Below are positions 7,733 to 13,027 of a stretch of DNA of 13,027 nt, in pieces (within the stretch, counting starts at the first letter, position 1; each line of letters opens with the position of its first letter). The translations under genes were made by a program, and so were the position numbers. The stretch is from the NCBI GenBank assembly GCA_964542875.1, contig CAZIWA010000146.1, positions 1-13,027 of the forward strand. Reading direction: 5' to 3'. Under the pieces are notes generated by a model. That model had not been told where the DNA came from. It saw nothing but the letters and a program-made list of their open reading frames with translations, and did not search any database. The stretch comes from CAZGOM01 sp964542875. GTDB lineage: Bacteria; Planctomycetota; Phycisphaerae; Phycisphaerales; Phycisphaeraceae.

Positions 7733-7839
7733 TTTTTTGCCCTCCTTTTTCATGAAATCTCAAGATTTCGACACGCAATGCACCAAACCCTGTCTGAAAA
7801 CCTTATCCCTGAAGGGGGAAATGTGTCCCGGTACTCCGG

Positions 7840-7889
7840 GGCCGGATGAGGGTGTTCTTTGATCCGGCCATTCTGAAACACTTTCAGAA
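7840..7889 (-). terminator. Double hairpin after the first zinc-ribbon gene
   Basis: Six bases past the stop codon at 7895, the minus strand has TTCTGAAA / TTTCAGAA with a 3-nt loop (7871-7889), followed at once by an 8-bp GGCCGGAT / ATCCGGCC stem with a 14-nt loop (7840-7869). Both stems are perfect. There is no T-tract after either, so this may be a processing or Rho-assisted 3' end rather than an intrinsic terminator. It separates the membrane-protein genes from the kinase-comEC pair. Confidence 0.5.
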
Positions 7890-7894
7890 CAAAC

Positions 7895-8938
7895 CTAAAA
7901 CACCTGCGCCCCTTCCTTATACATCCCCACATCGCGCTTGCTCAGCAGGGCATGGCTCCTGGCAAAGCTCCTGGCCGTCCGGTGCTGCGCCGCCGGTTCC
8001 ATCATCTGGTCCGTATATCCCTCCGGCTGCGTCATCGCCTCGCGTGCCTGCATGCGCGTCCACACTGCTTCCCCCGTCAGGGTTGAAAGCCGGATCCACG
8101 CAGACGCCAGCACCATCAGCGGCACCACGATCATCACCCACATCCACACCGATAAAGCGATCAATGCCGCATCCTTCCACCAGGCCTGCAACACGCTCAG
8201 CTCCACCACCCAGGGCCGCAGGCCCACCGCCCCCACACCCAGCAGTATCGAAGGAACGTATGCCATCCAGTAATACGGCCCCACCGGCCGCAGGCTGATC
8301 CCCGCCAGCGAACGCTTGATCATCCTCGCCCAGGCGATCTGTTGCCACGACACGCCCAGCACCATCAGCATCGCCACCCCCCACAGGCTCACTTCTTCCA
8401 TCCGCCCCTGCCCCAGCGCCACACACAAAACCCACACCCAGACCAGCGCCCCAAAACCGACATACGCCAAACGCTCGCCTGCTCCGATGCCTACCCCTTC
8501 CGGCTCCGCCGCATCGTTGCCGAAGGTCAGCGGCACTTCCATCGCTCCCCGCAGCTTCATCAGCACAAACAACCCCACGCACGCCCCCACCGCCGCCCAC
8601 GCCGCCACCACGCCCGGACGCAGGCTTCCGCGGAACATGCCCGTGCTGAAAAACCACAAAATAAACACCCCAAACCCCGTCGCCACCCACCGCTGCATCC
8701 GCACCTGGCCGGCGATCCAATTCTCGCTCACCCAAAACCGCCGGTACTGCTCCACACTCACCGCCACCGGAAACCCACACTCCGGGCACACCGCTTCCTT
8801 CGCCGGTATCCCCACCAGCGGATACCGGCAATGCCGGCAAAAAAACTCACACGTAAAACGCCCATCCCCATCTACGCGAGGCCGGATCGCTTCCGGCACC
8901 GCCAGTTGCCCGCTCTGCCCATTCCCAAGCATTGACAT
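7895..8938 (-). CDS. Zinc-ribbon polytopic membrane protein, paralogue 1
   Basis: Function unrecognised. The 347-residue product starts with a cytoplasmic-type zinc ribbon: C30, then CRHCRYPLVGI (C34, C37), then CPECGFP (C51, C54), followed by the helix VEQYRRFWVSENW (62-74). About six hydrophobic segments follow (near 84-100, 109-127, 156-175, 185-203, 224-240 and 257-281), then TGEAVWTRMQARE (288-300) and a hydrophilic tail ending YKEGAQVF. I chose the ATG at 8938 because AAGGG lies 7 nt upstream and it places the first ribbon cysteines at 30, 34 and 37, exactly as in paralogue 3; a GTG at 8965 would add nine residues. It is third in a same-strand series after paralogues 3 and 2, but separated from paralogue 2 by 204 bp. 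Cysteine spacing suggests Zn binding; no enzymatic motif is visible. Confidence 0.85.
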   Translation of the reverse strand: MSMLGNGQSGQLAVPEAIRPRVDGDGRFTCEFFCRHCRYPLVGIPAKEAVCPECGFPVAVSVEQYRRFWVSENWIAGQVRMQRWVATGFGVFILWFFSTGMFRGSLRPGVVAAWAAVGACVGLFVLMKLRGAMEVPLTFGNDAAEPEGVGIGAGERLAYVGFGALVWVWVLCVALGQGRMEEVSLWGVAMLMVLGVSWQQIAWARMIKRSLAGISLRPVGPYYWMAYVPSILLGVGAVGLRPWVVELSVLQAWWKDAALIALSVWMWVMIVVPLMVLASAWIRLSTLTGEAVWTRMQAREAMTQPEGYTDQMMEPAAQHRTARSFARSHALLSKRDVGMYKEGAQVF

Positions 8939-9049
8939 CGCCAAACCCTTGGAACCAACAAACACACCCCGGCCCCCAGGAGGCTCTTACACAGACGGAC
9001 CTCAAAGCTTCCGGTTCCTTTTCCCTTGTTTATTCAACACGACGCTTCC

Positions 9050-9090
9050 TGCCCCCTCCCCCTCCTTGAGGGCTGGGGTGAGGGCCGCCA
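9050..9090. repeat. REP-like GC-rich element, copy B
   Basis: A C/T-rich arm followed by CCCTC-CTT-GAGGG (9060-9072) and then CTGGGGTGAGG (9073-9083) and CCGCC. The block GGGGTGAGGNCCGCC is shared with copy A at 2598-2612, differing at one base. It lies in the 204-bp gap between zinc-ribbon paralogues 1 and 2. It may form a hairpin affecting transcripts across the gap. The rest of the gap shows no gene. Confidence 0.5.
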
Positions 9091-9142
9091 CCCAATGCCC
9101 ACTACTGACTCAAACGTCTCAAACCACCTGGAAGCTTCACCG

Positions 9143-10198
9143 TCACCCTTTGGTTTTATGCATCGCCCGCGCCATCCGCTTGCGATGCTGATGGGCCATC
9201 CGCTTTTGCCACCACGGCCAATACGCCGGCCCCAGCGTCACCCCCGCAGGCGCATTGCCCTCGGCGCGTGCGCTCATCCGGGCGTAAACCCCTTCCTCCA
9301 CCAACTGCGTCACGATCCGTGAAAGCTTCAAAAACACCAACATTGGAGAAAGCGCAAGCAAAATGGTCAACACGATCACAAACATTTCTCCTTCGCCTCC
9401 CCGCTCGTCCATAAACAGCCATCGCGACAACATCACTCCCGCAAACGCCCCGAAATACAACAGCCCGGGAAGCGGCAAGAAAGCAAGCCAATACTGGCGT
9501 TCCAACTTGTTGATCCCAAGCGCCGAGTACTGCTGCCGCAGCGCCCACGTCACCGCGGCTTGCACCAAAGCCACCCCGGAAAACAACAACCACAAAATCG
9601 TCATGACTTTAAAGCTTTCCTTCAAATCGAGATTCAACCATCTCGTTTTGAACAACGCCATAAGCACCAATCCCAAAACCATCGGCGCCCACGCCAGCAA
9701 CGTCACAATCCAATGCAGCCAGGCGCCGCCGCCGACAGCGTGGCGCTGCTTTACCGGCGTCAGGCTCAGCAACGTAAACGCCACAAGCGAAAAGAAACCG
9801 AGAACCCAGATCGCTATCAAATACGGCACAATCTTGTCGACGGCTCGGTGGCCAAACACCAGCAGAGTCGCTCCAAGCATCACCACCGACAAAAACAGCG
9901 CCACCAACGCCCCCATGATGCAAGCAGCCCCGATCACATAATCCCGCATCCAGCGCTCATCAAACCACCACCGTCGATACTGCTCCACAGCATCGCCCGT
10001 CGGAGCTCCGCATTCCGGGCAAAACGCCGTCAGTCCATCCAGCCCGCGCAGGCTGTACCAGCACTTTCGGCAATGCACATCACACGCCCACCGCCCCTGG
10101 GGGTCCTTCACAGGCTCCGGTGCCTGGCCCTCTGTCACCGCAGCAATTTGTCCTGTTTCTTCGCTCACGCTTCCCCGAATTTTGCTTTTGAAATCCAC
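9143..10198 (-). CDS. Zinc-ribbon polytopic membrane protein, paralogue 2
   Basis: Function unrecognised. The 351-residue product has C39, then CRKCWYSLRGL (C43, C46), CPECGAP (C60, C63) and VEQYRRWWFDERW (71-83), matching its neighbours. Hydrophobic segments lie near 88-116, 124-147, 160-184, 198-220, 236-258 and 271-294, followed by VEEGVYARMSARAE (300-313). It is the most divergent of the three: its N-terminal extension is longer, and its end is a basic, Met/Arg/Lys-rich tail (HQHRKRMARAMHKTKG) instead of the shared YK(E/D)G ending. The start is GTG at 10198 with GAGGA close upstream; an overlapping ATG four bases upstream is out of frame. It lies 38 bp after paralogue 3 and is probably co-transcribed with it. 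Confidence 0.85.
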   Translation of the reverse strand: MDFKSKIRGSVSEETGQIAAVTEGQAPEPVKDPQGRWACDVHCRKCWYSLRGLDGLTAFCPECGAPTGDAVEQYRRWWFDERWMRDYVIGAACIMGALVALFLSVVMLGATLLVFGHRAVDKIVPYLIAIWVLGFFSLVAFTLLSLTPVKQRHAVGGGAWLHWIVTLLAWAPMVLGLVLMALFKTRWLNLDLKESFKVMTILWLLFSGVALVQAAVTWALRQQYSALGINKLERQYWLAFLPLPGLLYFGAFAGVMLSRWLFMDERGGEGEMFVIVLTILLALSPMLVFLKLSRIVTQLVEEGVYARMSARAEGNAPAGVTLGPAYWPWWQKRMAHQHRKRMARAMHKTKG

Positions 10199-10236
10199 TC
10201 ATCCTCGAACGAATCAAACAACCTCACCTTAACCGG

Positions 10237-11280
10237 TCACAACACCGCATCCCCATCCTTGTATCGTCCCTTGCTGATGTTACGCCTGCGCGCAAGCTTC
10301 CTTTCAAACCCGTGCGCCGTCCACCGTTGCCAGAGCCCAAACTCCTCCCACTGCACGCCGATTCCCCCCGGCAATGTTCCTGCTTGCCGCGCACGCACAC
10401 GCGTCCACACCGCTTCCTCATACATCTCAGTCACCGGCCCCGACAATCGCGCCATGTTCATCACTGGAGTAAGCAACACCACCGTCCAAGATCCCATGAT
10501 GAACAATCTCACAATCCACAGCGCATCATGCTCATCAGGAATCGGCTTCATCAGTTGCAGCACCACCGGCGAAGCAAGCAGCATCAGAGTCATCGGAACA
10601 TACGCCAGCCGCGCACCAACGGGCGACGGCCGCGCCACCAGCGCCCAGTGCGCCGCAAATAGATCCCTCACGATCGCCAGTTGCTGCCATGTCACTCCCA
10701 CCGCCCAAGCTCCCCAAAGCATCACCGGCAACACCCATCCCTTGCCACCGCCATCGGACATGATCGCCACCATCCCCAGAATGCTCGCCAGCACAAACGG
10801 CACCCCTTCCATCAGCCGCTGCCGCACCCTTCCCGGTACATGCCATGCGGGCGCCACGCCATAGGTCACGGGCCGGCTCACCCAATACCGGCGAAGCAGA
10901 AACAACCCCACGATCGCCGTCATCCCCAGCAACAGCACCCACCACCCCGCATTACCCTTCACATGGCTCATCAACCCGGCGCAAAACCCCGTGACAATGA
11001 AAACCATCAGCATCGCATAGGCGCAAAAAAGCCCCCGAATCTGCTCACGCACCCAACCCTCATCCATCCAGAACCGCTTGTATTGATCGATCGACGCCCG
11101 CACGGGATACCCGCATTCCGGGCACAACGCGTTCTCCAGTTCCGGACCCAGCCCCCGCAGGTTGTACCGGCAATGCCTGCAATAAAGATCACAAGCGATG
11201 CGCCCCTTGCCATCCAACGGCACCGTGATCATCTCCGGCGGCGGATACGGCAACTCACCCGCAAAAATCGTTCGCCACAT
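10237..11280 (-). CDS. Zinc-ribbon polytopic membrane protein, paralogue 3
   Basis: Function unrecognised. The 347-residue product has C30, then CRHCRYNLRGL (C34, C37), CPECGYP (C53, C56) and IDQYKRFWMDEGW (64-76). Hydrophobic segments lie near 83-103, 112-130, 158-174, 182-205, 225-245 and 256-276, followed by YEEAVWTRVRARQ (287-299) and a basic tail ending GRYKDGDAVL, close to the last residues of paralogue 1. TWQQLA (197-202) also matches SWQQIA in paralogue 1, so 1 and 3 look closest. The ATG at 11280 has a GGGGGGA run just upstream. It begins 55 bp after the DAHP synthase stop codon, with a stem-loop between, so partial read-through from that gene is possible. Confidence 0.85.
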   Translation of the reverse strand: MWRTIFAGELPYPPPEMITVPLDGKGRIACDLYCRHCRYNLRGLGPELENALCPECGYPVRASIDQYKRFWMDEGWVREQIRGLFCAYAMLMVFIVTGFCAGLMSHVKGNAGWWVLLLGMTAIVGLFLLRRYWVSRPVTYGVAPAWHVPGRVRQRLMEGVPFVLASILGMVAIMSDGGGKGWVLPVMLWGAWAVGVTWQQLAIVRDLFAAHWALVARPSPVGARLAYVPMTLMLLASPVVLQLMKPIPDEHDALWIVRLFIMGSWTVVLLTPVMNMARLSGPVTEMYEEAVWTRVRARQAGTLPGGIGVQWEEFGLWQRWTAHGFERKLARRRNISKGRYKDGDAVL

Positions 11281-11304
11281 CGCATCCCCCCGCCTGATTT
11301 TTCA

Positions 11305-11331
11305 GCCGGCCAGGGCATCCCCTGACCCGGC
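11305..11331 (-). terminator. Stem-loop between DAHP synthase and zinc-ribbon genes
   Basis: GCCGG and CAGGG arms pair with CCGGC and CCCTG (two 5-bp stems with a small asymmetric internal loop and a CATC/GATG loop). It lies 4 bp after the DAHP synthase stop codon. On the minus strand it is followed by TGAAAAATC rather than a T-tract, so it is a weak intrinsic terminator at best and may only attenuate read-through into paralogue 3. Confidence 0.4.
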
Positions 11332-11335
11332 AAAC

Positions 11336-12394
11336 TCAGGCCTTGAGTTTCTTATGCGCATCCAGAATCAGCGCCTCGGTCTCTTCCCAGCCGATGCACG
11401 CGTCGGTCACGCTCACGCCGGGTTTCAACAGCGAAAGATCTGCGGGAATCTTCTGGTTCCCTTCGTGCAGGTTGCTCTCCAGCATGATCCCGCACAAGGC
11501 GTGCCGGCCGTCGATGCTCTGCTGAATCAGGTTGTTCCACACCGCCGCCTGCTTCTTGTGGTCCTTCTCGGAGTTGGCGTGCGAACAGTCCACCACCAGC
11601 CGATGATTCAGTTTGGAAGACTCCAGCTTCTTGCCTGCTTCTTCGATGTTTTCCTTGGAGAAGTTGGGACCCGCGCGCCCGCCGCGGAGGATCAGGAATC
11701 CCCACGGATTGCCCTTGGTGTTGACGATGCACGTCATCCCGTCTTCATCGATGCCCAGGAAGCTGTGTGAGCTCTTGCCCGCGGTCATTGCGTCCAGGGC
11801 CACCTGCAGGCCACCGTCGGTTCCGTTCTTGTAGCCCACCGGCATCGACAAGCCGGAAGCCATCTGCCGGTGCGTGGGGGATTCCGTCGTCCGTGCGCCG
11901 ATCGACGCGCACGAAAGCAAATCGGCAATGTACTGAGGGGTAATCGGCTCCAGCAGCTCCGTCGCGCTGGGCACGCCCATCTCCGCGATATCCAAAAGCA
12001 GCTTCCGGGCCAGCTTCAGGCCCGTGTGAATATCAAACGAGTCATTCAGGTGCGGATCGTTGATCAGCCCCTTCCACCCCACCGTCGTGCGCGGCTTTTC
12101 AAAGTACACGCGCATCACCAGCATCAGCTTGTCGCTCACCTTGTCCGACAGCTTCTTGAACCGGGCGGCGTACTCCAGCGCCAGGTCCACGTTGTGGATC
12201 GAGCATGGCCCGACCACCGCCATCAGCCGGTTGTCCTTGCCCGCCAGCACATCCTGAATCGCTTTACGCGACTTCACGACCGTCTGGTTGGCGGTTTCGG
12301 TCATCGGATACTGAGCCATCAGATCCTTGGGAGAGATCAGCTTGATGGTGCCAGTGACGTTAATATCGGTGGTCCGTTGCATAGGGGCAGACAT
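11336..12394 (-). CDS. aroG: 3-deoxy-7-phosphoheptulonate (DAHP) synthase, class I
   Basis: This enzyme condenses phosphoenolpyruvate and erythrose 4-phosphate, the first step of the shikimate pathway to aromatic amino acids, in the cytosol. The 352-residue length and motifs match the class I-alpha AroF/G/H enzymes: VVGPCSIHN (metal ligand C64), MRVYFEKPRTTVGWKGLIND, IGARTTESPTHRQMASGLS, VDCSHANSEKDH (H272), IMLESNLHEGNQ (E306) and SVTDACIGWEET (D331). The complete N-terminal extension suggests a feedback-regulated form, but which amino acid inhibits it cannot be told, so the AroG label is generic. I chose the ATG at 12394 because it starts where E. coli homologues do; an ATG at 12433 with AGGA nearby would add 13 unlikely residues. 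It is divergent from the SGNH hydrolase gene across 167 bp. Codon use is balanced, unlike its downstream neighbours. Confidence 0.95.
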   Translation of the reverse strand: MSAPMQRTTDINVTGTIKLISPKDLMAQYPMTETANQTVVKSRKAIQDVLAGKDNRLMAVVGPCSIHNVDLALEYAARFKKLSDKVSDKLMLVMRVYFEKPRTTVGWKGLINDPHLNDSFDIHTGLKLARKLLLDIAEMGVPSATELLEPITPQYIADLLSCASIGARTTESPTHRQMASGLSMPVGYKNGTDGGLQVALDAMTAGKSSHSFLGIDEDGMTCIVNTKGNPWGFLILRGGRAGPNFSKENIEEAGKKLESSKLNHRLVVDCSHANSEKDHKKQAAVWNNLIQQSIDGRHALCGIMLESNLHEGNQKIPADLSLLKPGVSVTDACIGWEETEALILDAHKKLKA

Positions 12395-12561
12395 TGTAGG
12401 TAATCCCCAAACCCACGCCAAACAGCCCGTCATGCAATTCCTGCTCCCCCCTCTTAAAGCACCCCCCGGCGCAATCGTTCACACTTCAAATGATCACCCG
12501 TCCGGAACCTCGGCCATCCTTCACCGTCTAAACCCCGTCCCAACACCACACGGAGCCCCCG

Positions 12562-13027
12562 ATGCCTTCTAACATCTCCACCCGGTCCTTCCTGCTGGCC
12601 GCGCTCGCGCTCACCGCCTGCGGCACCCTCGCCCACGCCCAAACCGACGCCAAACCCGCCACCGCCCCCGCAGCCACCCAGCCCGTCTCCCAGCCCCTCA
12701 CACCCGAACATCAGAAAGTCATGAAGGCCGTCCAGGCCGCCCCCATCGACGCTCCCTACCCCAAGATCGATACCCGGGCCTACGACAAAGACGGCAATCC
12801 CAACCCCAACTTCGGCAAAGTCCAACCCTCCTTCCAGGCCCAGCACGAATCCTTCCTCAAACGCAAGGAAAAACCCATCGGCGTCCTCTTCCTGGGCGAC
12901 TCCATCACCGCCGGCTGGAGTAACACCGGCAAAACCGTCTGGGCCGAACGCTACGCCAAGCTCGACGCCGCCAACTTCGGCATCGGCGGCGACCGCACCG
13001 AACACGTCCTCTGGCGCATCGAAAACG
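12562..13027 (+). CDS. Exported SGNH/GDSL-type hydrolase, N-terminal part
   Basis: My translation from the ATG at 12562 gives 155 residues before the window ends. Residues 1-26 look like a signal peptide (hydrophobic FLLAALALTACG). Either signal peptidase I cuts at AHA-Q (26/27), or LTAC (17-20) serves as a lipobox making Cys20 a lipidated terminus. An Ala/Pro/Thr-rich linker (28-50) follows. The hydrolase domain begins near 105, with the nucleophile motif FLGDSITAGW (110-119, Ser114) and the block II glycine region NFGIGGDRTEHVLWRI (138-153). The SGNH superfamily cleaves esters such as carbohydrate acetyl groups or lipids; this layout resembles PAF-acetylhydrolase-like members. The catalytic Asp-His block lies beyond the window. 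CGGAG at 12551-12555, 6 nt upstream, supports the start. Confidence 0.9.
   Translation, partial: MPSNISTRSFLLAALALTACGTLAHAQTDAKPATAPAATQPVSQPLTPEHQKVMKAVQAAPIDAPYPKIDTRAYDKDGNPNPNFGKVQPSFQAQHESFLKRKEKPIGVLFLGDSITAGWSNTGKTVWAERYAKLDAANFGIGGDRTEHVLWRIEN

Larger units (their letters stand above)
7539..7894. other. 356-bp leader region upstream of the kinase-comEC operon
   Basis: No ordinary gene fits here. Read on the minus strand toward the kinase, the gap holds two hairpins just after the zinc-ribbon gene stop (7840-7889), a GAAATC-TCAA-GATTTC stem-loop (7754-7769), an AGGAGG site with a 10-codon frame (7700-7746) and a small CATTG/CAATG stem near 7658-7672. It is AT-richer than the coding sequence. 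I could not assign a confident sigma-70 promoter. Confidence 0.55.

Noticed and set aside
8316..9191. 291-codon open frame on the plus strand
   Set aside because: Antisense to zinc-ribbon paralogue 1 and running through the REP-like element; Thr/Pro/Ser-rich, with no domain.
9560..10864. 434-codon open frame on the plus strand
   Set aside because: It runs antisense across parts of two clear zinc-ribbon genes, is rich in Pro, His, Arg and Ser without motifs, and results from the stop-poor GC-rich complement.
12395..12561. Promoter hexamers for the divergent DAHP synthase and SGNH hydrolase genes
   Set aside because: The 167-bp gap must hold promoters, but no -35/-10 pair was convincing enough to annotate.

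Overview
This GC-rich window reads as an ordinary chromosomal stretch from a Gram-negative-type, probably planctomycete bacterium; Phycisphaerae-like is my best guess. The guess rests on three membrane proteins opening with a CxxCxYxLxGL...CPECG zinc ribbon that I associate with that group, a small Hanks-type kinase, a Kdo hydroxylase (which implies Kdo-containing lipopolysaccharide) and dispersed non-coding repeats of a kind common in planctomycete and verrucomicrobial genomes. No marker gene fixes the taxonomy. I see no phage, transposon, CRISPR array, tRNA or rRNA.

Layout: 1-369 (-) is the 5' part of a DUF1801 gene, divergent from an LCMT/PPM-family SAM methyltransferase at 480-1340 (+). 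A four-copy octamer repeat lies in the convergent gap before a Kdo hydroxylase (1499-2446, -). A sugar phosphate isomerase/epimerase-like TIM barrel (2725-3498, -) is followed by the clearest intrinsic terminator here (2660-2694). A 417-bp gap with a CGCGAAGG direct repeat precedes a long comEC gene (3916-6564, -), whose start codon overlaps the stop codon of a serine/threonine kinase gene (6561-7538, -). The 356-bp gap upstream of the kinase holds several hairpins and a strong Shine-Dalgarno in front of a 10-codon reading frame.

From 7895 to 11280 (-) lie three tandem paralogues of about 350 residues, each with an N-terminal five-cysteine zinc-ribbon region, a QY(R/K)R(F/W)W helix, about six hydrophobic segments and a conserved C-terminal motif. 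A class I DAHP synthase gene (11336-12394, -) sits directly upstream of them. Divergent from it, the window ends inside an exported SGNH/GDSL hydrolase gene (12562 onward, +).

Nine of eleven genes lie on the minus strand, and the plus strand is visibly C-rich across both gene orientations, as expected if minus is the leading strand. The DAHP synthase and isomerase genes escape this skew through balanced codon use. The most interesting items are the zinc-ribbon membrane trio and the translationally overlapped kinase-comEC pair with its structured leader. Nothing in the sequence ties the trio to a known function.
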